The notes under the pieces are model-generated. The model was not told the origin of the DNA. It made no database searches and saw only the letters and a list, made by a program, of their open reading frames with translations. Shown piece by piece: positions 20,342-27,482 of a stretch of DNA of 27,482 nt. Every line of letters begins with the position of its first letter. Position 1 is the first letter of the stretch. Location: IMG/VR virus record IMGVR_UViG_3300035698_012370, positions 1-27,482 of that record. The stretch is one strand, 5' to 3'. The DNA comes from a virus. The position numbers and the translations under genes are program-made.

Positions 20342-21055
20342 ATGGAAAATAAATTAAAAATTACAATAGGGGTACCAAATTCTAATGAATATCTGCATAG
20401 ACATTTTGTGCAAAGTTTAATGAGTTTACAATACCCAACAAATGTAGCTATTGATTTCAATATGATATTTGGTAATCAAATACCATTTGCAAGAAATAGA
20501 ATAGTACAAGAAGCATTAAAAAACGGATCTGACTATGTTTTATTCATAGATGCAGATATGGTTTTTCCGGCAGATATGTTAATACGATTGTTAAAACATG
20601 ATTTAGATATAGTTAATTCATTGGCATTCAGAAGAATTAAACCCCATTACCCATGTATCTTTAATTTTAATGAAAAAGAAAAGACATACGAGACTGTACA
20701 ATATACTAAAGGCTTGCTGGAAGTAGAAGCTACAGGAATGCCTGCAATATTGATTAAAACTGACGTATTCAAAAAGATGAAAGAAGTCAGTCCAGACAAA
20801 CCTTGGTATTATTATAGAGACAACATGTTTTCATCAGACTTAACATTCTGTGAAAATGCGAGAAAAGCTGGATATAAAATAATGATAGACACTGATTTAA
20901 AGCTTGGACATATTGGTGCTGAAATAGTAATAACAGAAGAGTTTTACTTAAAGCATTTAGATAAAGATGCAATCAAACAACATAATGATGGTCTAAGAAA
21001 CGATATCAAAAATGAGAAAGCAAATTATAAGTTAAATGACCCATCTATTAAATAA
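20342..21055 (+). CDS. Small GT-A glycosyltransferase, second related copy (237 aa)
   Basis: It parallels the protein at 10020-10703 throughout: ITIGVPNSNEYLHRHFVQSLMSLQYPTN, IPFARNRIVQEAL (47-59), YVLFIDADMVFPADMLIRLLKHDLDIVNSLAFRRI (65-99, DAD metal motif), EVEATGMPAILIKTDVFKKM, and SDLTFCENARKAGYKIMIDTDLKLGHIG. The C-terminal 30 residues are charged. It follows the pseudoknotted element and is followed one base after its stop by the glutaredoxin gene. Cytoplasmic; donor and acceptor unknown. Confidence 0.8.
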   Translation: MENKLKITIGVPNSNEYLHRHFVQSLMSLQYPTNVAIDFNMIFGNQIPFARNRIVQEALKNGSDYVLFIDADMVFPADMLIRLLKHDLDIVNSLAFRRIKPHYPCIFNFNEKEKTYETVQYTKGLLEVEATGMPAILIKTDVFKKMKEVSPDKPWYYYRDNMFSSDLTFCENARKAGYKIMIDTDLKLGHIGAEIVITEEFYLKHLDKDAIKQHNDGLRNDIKNEKANYKLNDPSIK

Positions 21056-21056
21056 T

Positions 21057-21287
21057 ATGAAAAAAGTTATAATATATTCCACACCCACATGCGTACATTG
21101 TAACATTGCAAAAACATATTTTGATAACCTTAACATACCATATGAAACCTATGATGTCTCAGAAGACATGTCAAAACGTGAAGAAATGGTAAAATTGGCA
21201 CATGGACGGTTAGTTGTACCTATAATTACAATAGATGATGAAGTTTTTATTGGTTTTAACGAAATTAACATTCAACAAGCATTATGA
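21057..21287 (+). CDS. Glutaredoxin/NrdH-like thiol oxidoreductase (76 aa)
   Basis: The protein MKKVIIYSTPTCVHCNIAKT has the redox pair Cys12-x-x-Cys15 (CVHC instead of the classical CPYC), then LVVPIITIDDEVFIGFNE, where the cis-proline (VVP) and GF turn of thioredoxin-fold glutaredoxins lie. At 76 residues it is the size of phage glutaredoxins. It may reduce ribonucleotide reductase or other enzymes in the infected cell. A longer frame begins at 21036 inside the previous gene, but the ATG at 21057 fits the fold and the operon spacing. Its last four bases overlap the next start (ATGA). Confidence 0.88.
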   Translation: MKKVIIYSTPTCVHCNIAKTYFDNLNIPYETYDVSEDMSKREEMVKLAHGRLVVPIITIDDEVFIGFNEINIQQAL

Positions 21288-21874
21288 AAATCTATGTAGC
21301 AATATTACATACAGGTTGGGTTAAAAGTGAATTAGCTTTTAAATTGATTAAATGGCTACGTGAAAGCAAGTATGACATACATTACGAGTTTTCTAATTTA
21401 AGCCCAATAGCTCATAATAGAAACACTATTGTACAAAAATTCCTACTTTCTGATTGTGATTACCTACTCCAGATAGATAATGATAACATTCCTGTCAAAA
21501 ATCCGCTAGATTTAATACAATATAAAAAGGACATCATAAGTTGTCCTGTGTGGATATATCAACATAAAAAGGTATTAAATGTATATAAATATGACGACAA
21601 TGATGAATATTTGATACCGCTGGACCCAAAAGGGTATAATAATAAAGGTTTAATAGAGGTAGATGCCACAGGGTCAGGTATATTAATATGTTCTAGAAAG
21701 GTTTTAGAGGCCATAAAAGCCCCATTTGAACGTAAGTTTGATGAAAATGGGATAGAAACAAGAGGGCTTGACCTATACTTTTGTGATAAAGCAATAGAAA
21801 AAGGCTTTAAAATATTTACCCATATGGATTATATAGCCCAACATTATAAAATAATAGATTTAACAATACTATAA
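21284..21874 (+). CDS. Small GT-A glycosyltransferase, third and shortest copy (196 aa)
   Basis: It contains LSPIAHNRNTIVQKFLLSDCDYLLQIDNDNIPVKNPLDLI (39-78; DND in place of DAD/DDD), IISCPVWIYQHKK, LIEVDATGSGILICSRKVLEAI and GLDLYFCDKAIEKGFKIFTHMDYIAQHY. The order of motifs is that of the proteins at 10020 and 20342, but similarity is lower and the C-terminal lysine-rich end is absent. It begins inside the glutaredoxin stop codon, which suggests coupled translation. Substrate unknown. Confidence 0.75.
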   Translation: MKIYVAILHTGWVKSELAFKLIKWLRESKYDIHYEFSNLSPIAHNRNTIVQKFLLSDCDYLLQIDNDNIPVKNPLDLIQYKKDIISCPVWIYQHKKVLNVYKYDDNDEYLIPLDPKGYNNKGLIEVDATGSGILICSRKVLEAIKAPFERKFDENGIETRGLDLYFCDKAIEKGFKIFTHMDYIAQHYKIIDLTIL

Positions 21875-21898
21875 TATATCAACAAAAAATACAATAAT

Positions 21899-22078
21899 AT
21901 GTCAAAACTTAATGTCATAAAAACAGAAAATACAACATCAAAAAACTTTTCTTTTTCTAAAGGTGTTGTTTCTCTTAATTTTACATTGAGAAATGATGTC
22001 AAAACAGAATTAAAAGATTTTTTAGAGTTATTAAAGGTCGCTCAAAAAGAAGTTTTAACAGAAATAAATAAAAAATAA
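21899..22078 (+). CDS. Small hypothetical protein before the adhesin (59 aa)
   Basis: A short frame from ATG at 21899 (leader ACAATA, no Shine-Dalgarno) to TAA at 22078, two bases before the adhesin start. The peptide begins MSKLNVIKTENTTSKNFSFS. It has a beta-like N-terminal half (GVVSLNFTLRN) and a helical C-terminal half (KTELKDFLELLKVAQKEVLTEINKK). Small proteins of this make-up often precede phage fibre genes, but no family is recognised. It fills what would otherwise be a gap of about 200 bp. Confidence 0.65.
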   Translation: MSKLNVIKTENTTSKNFSFSKGVVSLNFTLRNDVKTELKDFLELLKVAQKEVLTEINKK

Positions 22079-22080
22079 TT

Positions 22081-24414
22081 ATGTCAGTAGCAAAAGTATT
22101 AGTAGTAGCTGGAGGAGGTGGAGGTGGAGCTAACGATACCTCAAGTTATTCAACTGGAGGTGGTGGTGCTGGTGGTTTTATATATAACTCTGCTTTTACA
22201 ATAACTGCACAAGGATATAGTATAACTATTGGTGGAGGTGGTGCTGGAGCTACATCAGATACAACAGCAAATGGAAGTAACGGTAGTAATTCTTCTTTTT
22301 CAACAATAACAGCAATAGGAGGAGGAGGAGGTAGTCGTTCTAGTAACGCAGGAAGTGGAGGTAGTGGTGGAGGTGGTGCTGTTGCTTTTAATGCTGGTAG
22401 TGGAACAGCTGGACAAGGAAATAATGGAGGAAGCCCTTCTGGGGATAAATCAGGTGGTGGTGGTGGTGCAGGAGAAGCTGGACATAATGGTGGAGCGAAT
22501 TGTGGAGCAGGAGGAGATGGAACATCTAATTCAATTACAGGTTCAGCAGTAACTTATGCTGGTGGGGGAGGTGGAGGTAGGAGTTACGAAACTTGGGGAG
22601 CAGGTGGAGCAGGTGGAGGTGGTCGTGGAGGTTCTTACGATAATCAACGATATGGTTCAGACGGAACTGCAAATACTGGAGGAGGTGGTGGAGGAAGTGG
22701 GCATTACACAGGAAAGGGGGGAGATGGAGGTTCAGGAATAGTTGTTGTTGCTTATACAACAGCAGAATTTAACCACACAGGAGGAAATTCAACAGGGACA
22801 ACTGGTTCAGAAACGTGGGTTAAATTTACTTCAAGTGGGACTTTAACTTTAACAACTCCATCTGTAGATTATACAAAATCATTAACATCTACTGCATCAA
22901 TGGCAGAAGATATGTCATCAGCAGGTGTATCAAAAGTGTTATCTTCTTCAATACAAATGTTAGAAGCTAATACAACAGCAGCAGAGTTGTTACATATGCT
23001 GTCTACAACAATGCAAATAACAGAAGATAGCATAACAGATGATGTTATAAAAGGACTAACAGCTTCAATGCAAATGTCAGAAAACATTGCACCAATTAGT
23101 GTGGTTAAAAAACTATCTACTGTCTTTACATTACTTGAGGCATTAGCTATTTCTACAAAAATTTCTCAAACTGAAGCATTTACAATATTAGAGCAATTAA
23201 CAAATGACATGTCGTTACAACATACTGAAATCATTACACTGTCAGATATACTAGCATATTATAAGACACTCCACACAACTGATACTATCTCAATTGCTAC
23301 ACAAATATCTGCAGTGACTACATATTCTAGACAGTTAGCATCAACATTGAATATTGTTGAAACAATAAATAATGCTACTTCAATAAGTAAAACAGAAAAT
23401 GTTACGTTAATAGAACAACTTGCTCAAAGTATGGAACAATTGCATACTGAAAATATTCAAATAACAGAACAATTCAATTTAACAATTCCAGTATCATTGA
23501 CAGATGCATTCACTATAACAGATGCTATAGTCAAAGGAGCAATGTTAGTCAAAACTGAAACAATTGTGTTAGCAGAATTGTTAAGACGTTCTATAGATAT
23601 TAATAAAACAGAAGCAGTACCGATTGCAGAATTACAAGCATTGCTGACATCATTATCTTTGCAAGAACAATTTTCTATCACTGAACTTATGTCAACATTA
23701 AAAGAGCAACTGTTGTCAGACTCTATTACTATTGTAGAACAACATAATGTAGGGATAGAACAACGTCGGTTAGAAAATATAACGCTGGTAGAGCAAACAC
23801 TAAAAGATATTGTTTATCAATTGACATCTACGTTAACGCTTACTGACATATCAAGCATTCTCAAGAGTAGACAACTAGATGTGGCAGACACATTCTCTTT
23901 TGCAGAACAATTATTTACTACAGTAGGACTTAGAAAAATAGAAAATGTTGTCTTTTCTGAAGTGTTAGCCAACGTTTCAAGTATGTCTATTAGTGATACA
24001 GTTAATTTGACTGTTGCATTAAGTAATGGATTAAATATTACACAAACAGATGCATTTACATTAATTGAATCAATGATTAACACAAGAAGTCTTGAGTTAT
24101 CTACTAATGTTTCATTTGTAGAAATCATTGCTAAATCTTTACATGTGTCACATGCAGATGCACTGTTACTTACACCAGTTATGTATAAAACAATTACTAA
24201 GCAGGTTGCAACAAATGTAGCTATAGTTGATGATATGCTTGCATGTTTAGATAAAGCATTAAGTATAACTGACTCATTCATAATAACTGAAACAAGCACT
24301 CAAAGTAATGGCTTTATTAAAACATTACTTACTTCTGTTGTAATGAGTGCTATCCTTGCAACAAATAGAATAGTACCAGGGAATAACAAAATAACAACAT
24401 TATTCTCTAAATAA
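22081..24414 (+). CDS. Glycine-rich phage adhesin/tail-fibre protein with about 20 short repeats (777 aa)
   Basis: Residues 1-about 225 are roughly 40% glycine with GGGGGG and GGGGAGGF runs around short strands (FTITAQGYSITIGGGGAG), the 'glycine-rich domain' found in phage adhesins. Residues about 265-745 repeat a unit of about 18-20 residues of the form (D/E)-x-h-(S/T)-h-x-E-x-h, for example DAFTITDAIVKGAMLVK, ENITLVEQTLKDIVYQLT and DSFIITET. I count at least fifteen clear units. The last 30 residues are plain hydrophobic (LLTSVVMSAILATN). The repeats probably form an elongated stalk and the glycine-rich part a tip or capping sheet; both are inferences. It could determine host range. Confidence 0.75.
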   Translation: MSVAKVLVVAGGGGGGANDTSSYSTGGGGAGGFIYNSAFTITAQGYSITIGGGGAGATSDTTANGSNGSNSSFSTITAIGGGGGSRSSNAGSGGSGGGGAVAFNAGSGTAGQGNNGGSPSGDKSGGGGGAGEAGHNGGANCGAGGDGTSNSITGSAVTYAGGGGGGRSYETWGAGGAGGGGRGGSYDNQRYGSDGTANTGGGGGGSGHYTGKGGDGGSGIVVVAYTTAEFNHTGGNSTGTTGSETWVKFTSSGTLTLTTPSVDYTKSLTSTASMAEDMSSAGVSKVLSSSIQMLEANTTAAELLHMLSTTMQITEDSITDDVIKGLTASMQMSENIAPISVVKKLSTVFTLLEALAISTKISQTEAFTILEQLTNDMSLQHTEIITLSDILAYYKTLHTTDTISIATQISAVTTYSRQLASTLNIVETINNATSISKTENVTLIEQLAQSMEQLHTENIQITEQFNLTIPVSLTDAFTITDAIVKGAMLVKTETIVLAELLRRSIDINKTEAVPIAELQALLTSLSLQEQFSITELMSTLKEQLLSDSITIVEQHNVGIEQRRLENITLVEQTLKDIVYQLTSTLTLTDISSILKSRQLDVADTFSFAEQLFTTVGLRKIENVVFSEVLANVSSMSISDTVNLTVALSNGLNITQTDAFTLIESMINTRSLELSTNVSFVEIIAKSLHVSHADALLLTPVMYKTITKQVATNVAIVDDMLACLDKALSITDSFIITETSTQSNGFIKTLLTSVVMSAILATNRIVPGNNKITTLFSK

Positions 24415-24428
24415 TATATAATATACTT

Positions 24429-25445
24429 ATGCAAATATTACTAGCACCATTAGAAGAATACATTTTAGGTGAAAAAACATCATTTAGTGCAGAAGAGGCT
24501 GCAAGCCAGACTATTTTGTCATGTGAAAATGCAAGTAATTTTTCAGTAAATGATTATATAATTCTAGGTGTGATTGGAGCTGAAACTACTGAAGTCAGAA
24601 AAATTTCAGCTATCAGTGCTGACTTGACAACTTTCACAGTGTCAGTTGCAACTAATTTTAAACACACTAAAGACACTCCTATCACAATGGTTAGATACAA
24701 CCAACGTAAATTTTATAGAAGTGCAACAGAAGGAGGCATTTACTCACATCTTTCATCTGAAGGGTCTCCTGTAGATATTCAAGTTGATAAACCTGTAGGA
24801 ACTACATTTGAAGATTCATCTGGTACTAGTGATAGTTGGTACAAAGCAACATACTATAATGAAACAACCGGAGTTGAAACAGATGCCGGAGGTGCAGTAG
24901 CAACTAAAGCTGGTGATGCTGATGACTATACATCTATGTACAAAATTAAATCTGAAGCGGGCTTTGTAGATAATGATTATTTACCATTAGAAATAATTGG
25001 TAGATATAGAGATGAAGCACAAGCAATTATTGATGGTACTGTTGTAATGGCATATTCATTACCTTTTTCTACTATTCCTAAACTAATAACACATATATCA
25101 ACACTCTTATCTGCAGGGTTGTTATTACAGAAAGAGTATGGTGTTGAAAATGATTCAGACATTGCAAAATCAGGACAGGCAAAAATAGATAGAGCAGAAA
25201 TGTTATTGCAAAAGATACTTGATAATGATTTACTACTAGTTAATTCATCAGGAAGTGCATTAGCTAAGAAAACAACAATGAAAGTGTCTGGTAGTAATAC
25301 TTACTCTTCAGACAATGTTGACAAAGGTGCAATGTTTAACTTAAATGATGAAAACTTTAAATTGACAAATCCAGAAGAACCAACAGCATCATCTGATAGA
25401 ACAGCAGCTAAATATCAACGTAACACAGAGTGGTCACAAAAATAA
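24429..25445 (+). CDS. Mu gp36/DUF1320-like head-tail connector, with an extra N-terminal beta domain (338 aa)
   Basis: The segment LEIIGRYRDEAQAIIDGTVVMAYSLPFSTIPKLITHISTLLSAGLLLQKEYGV (about 187-238) has the helical layout of DUF1320/gp36-like connector proteins (an 'i..a...id.yl...Y.lP....P..l' pattern). The N-terminal 180 residues are beta-rich (FSVNDYIILGVIGAETTEVRKISAI, SADLTTFTVSVATNF) and resemble a phage-virion beta domain. At 338 residues it is more than twice the usual length of DUF1320, so a fusion of two domains is likely. It precedes gpG-like and terminator-like genes as expected for a neck protein. Confidence 0.65.
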   Translation: MQILLAPLEEYILGEKTSFSAEEAASQTILSCENASNFSVNDYIILGVIGAETTEVRKISAISADLTTFTVSVATNFKHTKDTPITMVRYNQRKFYRSATEGGIYSHLSSEGSPVDIQVDKPVGTTFEDSSGTSDSWYKATYYNETTGVETDAGGAVATKAGDADDYTSMYKIKSEAGFVDNDYLPLEIIGRYRDEAQAIIDGTVVMAYSLPFSTIPKLITHISTLLSAGLLLQKEYGVENDSDIAKSGQAKIDRAEMLLQKILDNDLLLVNSSGSALAKKTTMKVSGSNTYSSDNVDKGAMFNLNDENFKLTNPEEPTASSDRTAAKYQRNTEWSQK

Positions 25446-25449
25446 TATC

Positions 25450-25947
25450 ATGTCAGTCATTACAATAAAAGTCACAGGAGTCAAAGAACTTGTAACTGAT
25501 TACAGTGCTTTTAGAAATGATATGAAAAATATGACAGTGCCCTTAGAAGCATCAGCAAAACAATATTTAAACGTTATTCATACTAACTTTACAGATGAGG
25601 GACGGACATTTGGTCAAGCTTGGCCAGCATTAAGTCCTACAACTATAAAATTGAAACAAGAGTTGAAGAAAAAAGGTAAATCTATAGCAACTAAAAAACC
25701 ACTTGTCAGAACAGGCCTTATGAGAAAATCATTTGACAGTGAAATAACTAGCCCAGTTACAGCAAGTGTAATTAACAAAACTGATTATGCTAAAATTCAT
25801 CAAGAAGGAGCATCTGTCCAATTTAACAATAGAATTGTACAAATCCCTAAACGTATTCTTGCAGATGTAGATACTCAAAGAATTAACATGGTAGCTAACA
25901 TTTTTGTTAAATGGCTTGGTGGAGTAGTAGGTAAAAATAAAATGTAA
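25450..25947 (+). CDS. Mu gpG-like virion morphogenesis (tail completion) protein (165 aa)
   Basis: Signature pieces are FTDEGRTFGQAWPALSPTTIKLKQELKKKG (about 47-77), PLVRTGLMRKSFDSEI (about 83-98), and VINKTDYAKIHQEGA (about 106-120) followed by VQIPKRILADVD. These recur in Phage_tail_S/gpG-type proteins: 'F..eG..fG..W..Ls..T', 'L..tG.lr.S', 'Y...hq.G', 'iP.R.f'. The length is as usual. It acts in joining tail to head. Its stop overlaps the next start (TAATG), typical of this operon. Confidence 0.8.
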   Translation: MSVITIKVTGVKELVTDYSAFRNDMKNMTVPLEASAKQYLNVIHTNFTDEGRTFGQAWPALSPTTIKLKQELKKKGKSIATKKPLVRTGLMRKSFDSEITSPVTASVINKTDYAKIHQEGASVQFNNRIVQIPKRILADVDTQRINMVANIFVKWLGGVVGKNKM

Positions 25948-26414
25948 TGAAAAAATCAATAAATTTAATTAAAACAGAATTAGAAAGTAAAATGCAAGGT
26001 AAAATTAAGACATTTTACATTGGTGACCCTATTCATATTCCAGATTCAGCAATGCCGTGTATATCTATTTCACCTAACAACACGCAGGCAACAGTTGCAG
26101 ACAATCAACGTGATGCTAGAGCACACACCATTAGTGTTGCCTTAATTGTTGACGCTAGAAAGTATTTTGGTAAAATGCCTAATGAAATGGTAGGTACTAC
26201 ATTTTTATTAGAAACTATGTCTGAGGAAGCAGCAGATGGAACCATACAAAACAACACTATTCTAGGTATTATTAGAGATAATTTAACACTAGGGACAAAT
26301 AGATTTGTCACAGAAATTACATCTGTGGACTATACAACACGAAGACGGTCTGAAGATTTAGTTACATTAGAGGCTGTTTTAACACTGGAGGTTACACAAA
26401 TCAGCAATAGATAA
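25947..26414 (+). CDS. Probable tail terminator/gp37-like protein (155 aa)
   Basis: The position (after the gpG-like gene and before the tail tube) and an alpha-beta make-up fit tail terminators: helix (INLIKTELESKMQG), strand (PCISISPNN), strand (HTISVALIVDARKYFGK) and closing strand (EDLVTLEAVLTLEVTQISNR). In Mu relatives the equivalent is gp37 (DUF1834). I see no unique motif, so the call rests on position and pattern. The start overlaps the stop of the preceding gene. Confidence 0.55.
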   Translation: MKKSINLIKTELESKMQGKIKTFYIGDPIHIPDSAMPCISISPNNTQATVADNQRDARAHTISVALIVDARKYFGKMPNEMVGTTFLLETMSEEAADGTIQNNTILGIIRDNLTLGTNRFVTEITSVDYTTRRRSEDLVTLEAVLTLEVTQISNR

Positions 26415-26427
26415 TATAATATACTAT

Positions 26428-26616
26428 ATGAAGGATTTTAGATGTAAAAAATGCAATCAACTACAGTTTAAATGGAAATTTGACGGTGTTAAAATAACTG
26501 TGGAAGTGAAATGTTATGCATGCAATACATATAATTACTTCACAATTAATTTAGTATCATTATTAAAAGGTAACGTTAATAAAAAACATGATAAAAATAA
26601 TAAACAACTATCATAA
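26428..26616 (+). CDS. Com-like zinc-ribbon protein (62 aa)
   Basis: The start MKDFRCKKCNQLQFKWKFDG and continuation VKITVEVKCYACNTYNYF place cysteines at 6, 9, 29 and 32 (CxxC-x19-CxxC). This matches Mu Com, a small zinc protein that binds mRNA and lets the mom DNA-modification gene be translated. Mu-like prophages often keep Com homologues without mom, and no mom is seen here. The C-terminus (LLKGNVNKKHDKNNKQLS) is basic and polar. It overlaps the next gene by 29 bases. Confidence 0.75.
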   Translation: MKDFRCKKCNQLQFKWKFDGVKITVEVKCYACNTYNYFTINLVSLLKGNVNKKHDKNNKQLS

Positions 26617-26779
26617 AAAACTAACTTTTCCAATATTGGGTATTGTAATTGATGCGCATGAAACAATAAAAATAAGTAATGATGATACATCAATATTAAA
26701 TAACAAATGGATTAGTCAAGTTCAGAGCGATGACAAACAAGGTCGAAAAAATATTAATAAAAAACATAATCACAAATAA
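26588..26779 (+). CDS. Small hypothetical tail-region protein (63 aa)
   Basis: The protein MIKIINNYHKKLTFPILGIV continues IDAHETIKISNDDTSILNNKWISQVQ, with a Lys/Asn/His-rich tail. The pattern of hydrophobic strand, 'I.AHETIKIS', and '.L.NKWI..V' recurs in very small proteins next to phage tail tube genes, but I cannot name the family. It starts 29 bases inside the Com-like gene and ends two bases before the tail tube gene, which supports it. Confidence 0.6.
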   Translation: MIKIINNYHKKLTFPILGIVIDAHETIKISNDDTSILNNKWISQVQSDDKQGRKNINKKHNHK

Positions 26780-26781
26780 AT

Positions 26782-27482
26782 ATGACAATAAGACAAGGTA
26801 GAGAACCTTATATCGGAGTAGGAATAGAAAGTACAGCCGGTACAGCAGTTGTTGCTTCTAAATATTTACCATTTGTAACATGTACTCTTAGAGGTATTCA
26901 TGAACCAATGGAAGATGAAGCAGCTAAAGGTGTACGTGAAAGAGTGTGGGGTGTTATTGGAGGTAGAAAACGAGGTGAAGGTGATATAGAAATTTATGCA
27001 GATGTTGAAAATGCACCATACTTACTATATCCAGCACTTGGAACAATGACTACAACTACAGCATCAGGTGAATCAGCAGTGTATGAACATGTTATAAAAC
27101 GTTCAACATCAAGTACACCTAAAACATTGACAATTTTGTACAATGACACACAAGATACTAGAGCATATTCATATGCAGCAATCAATACGTTAGAATTAAC
27201 TGTTTCAGATGGGTTGGCAACAATCTCAGCAAACATCATTTCTAAATTCCCAACTACAGGAACAGCTTCATTATCTATTACTGAAGAAAGGATTTTCTCA
27301 TTCAAAGATTATACAATCAAATTTGGAAGTGGTTCAACTGGTACTCTGGCATTAGCAGCAGCTAATTCAGCAGATGCTACACAGGTTAGAAGTTTTACAT
27401 TAAGAATCAACAACAGTGCAGAAGCTGTTTACCAAAGTGGTGACGCTAGTGCACAAGATATTACTGTAGCTCAATTTGAAGC
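26782..27482 (+). CDS. Tail tube protein, Phage_tube_2-like (partial, runs off the window)
   Basis: The start MTIRQGREPYIGVGIESTAG continues TAVVASKYLPFVTCTLRGI, the standard opening of Phage_tube_2-type tail tube proteins. It then has beta-rich segments (GEGDIEIYADVENAPYLLYPALG, KTLTILYNDTQDTRAYSYAAINTLELTVSDGLATISANIISKF). At least 233 residues are present with no stop before the window end; the family is usually about 300 residues, so most is here. It builds the inner tube of the tail. No sheath gene is seen, so a siphovirus tail is likely but not proven. Confidence 0.8.
   Translation, partial: MTIRQGREPYIGVGIESTAGTAVVASKYLPFVTCTLRGIHEPMEDEAAKGVRERVWGVIGGRKRGEGDIEIYADVENAPYLLYPALGTMTTTTASGESAVYEHVIKRSTSSTPKTLTILYNDTQDTRAYSYAAINTLELTVSDGLATISANIISKFPTTGTASLSITEERIFSFKDYTIKFGSGSTGTLALAAANSADATQVRSFTLRINNSAEAVYQSGDASAQDITVAQFE

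Noticed and set aside
22535-22759. Open frames on both strands opposite the glycine-rich domain
   Set aside because: They arise from GGA/GGT repeats in other frames and encode only low-complexity His/Leu or Val/Glu strings.
26994-27305. Minus-strand 103-residue frame at the window end
   Set aside because: It is opposite the clear tail tube gene and lacks any family feature.

Overview
The window looks like part of a tailed-phage (or prophage) genome with very AT-rich DNA. The head genes are Mu-like: a gp29/DUF935-type portal, a gpI-type protease-scaffold, a gpT-type major capsid protein, a DUF1320/gp36-like connector, a gpG-like morphogenesis protein and a Com-like zinc ribbon. They end in a Phage_tube_2-like tail tube gene cut by the window edge. 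Almost no gene has a Shine-Dalgarno sequence; starts are preceded by A/T-rich stretches such as AAAATT-ATG. This fits a Bacteroidota host, but that is an inference. TAA, TGA and TAG all act as stops. No terminase, integrase, transposase, tape measure or tRNA was recognised.

Layout. (1) 95-2024, minus strand: five small genes, each enclosed by its own long inverted repeat. The outer part of the arms differs from cassette to cassette but matches within a cassette, while the core is shared and always marked the same way round (TTTCGA(A/G)A after the gene, TTCTGG(A/G)A before it on the coding strand). This is the most unusual feature of the window. (2) 2025-2729: a gene-free region between the leftward array and the rightward genes, with four iterons (TGTACAA-N12/13-TTACATAAT), hairpins, GTGTGTA repeats and a nine-G tract, next to a ParB-like gene. 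It is a candidate origin, partition or control region. (3) 2730-4363: the ParB-like protein and a TAGT-like glycosyltransferase, start-stop overlapped. (4) 4420-12137: head genes, interrupted by one small glycosyltransferase and by a structured RNA element after the capsid gene. (5) 12200-19451: a roughly 7 kb sugar and methyl-transfer island with two GT4/CgeB-type transferases, two methyltransferases, a methyltransferase-GT2 fusion, a UDP-GlcNAc 2-epimerase and a GT2 with a lysine-rich tail. (6) 19507-22078: small structural proteins, a pseudoknotted RNA element, two more small glycosyltransferases, a glutaredoxin and a 59-residue protein. (7) 22081-27482: a glycine-rich repeat adhesin, connector and tail-completion genes, a Com-like protein and the tail tube start.

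How it may work together (inference): the rightward genes form one or a few long late operons for head and tail assembly, with an embedded pathway that builds glycans. The glycans could decorate the virion, the phage DNA or the host surface. The leftward array looks like swappable accessory genes whose paired arms act either as RNA panhandles or as folded-DNA recombination sites.
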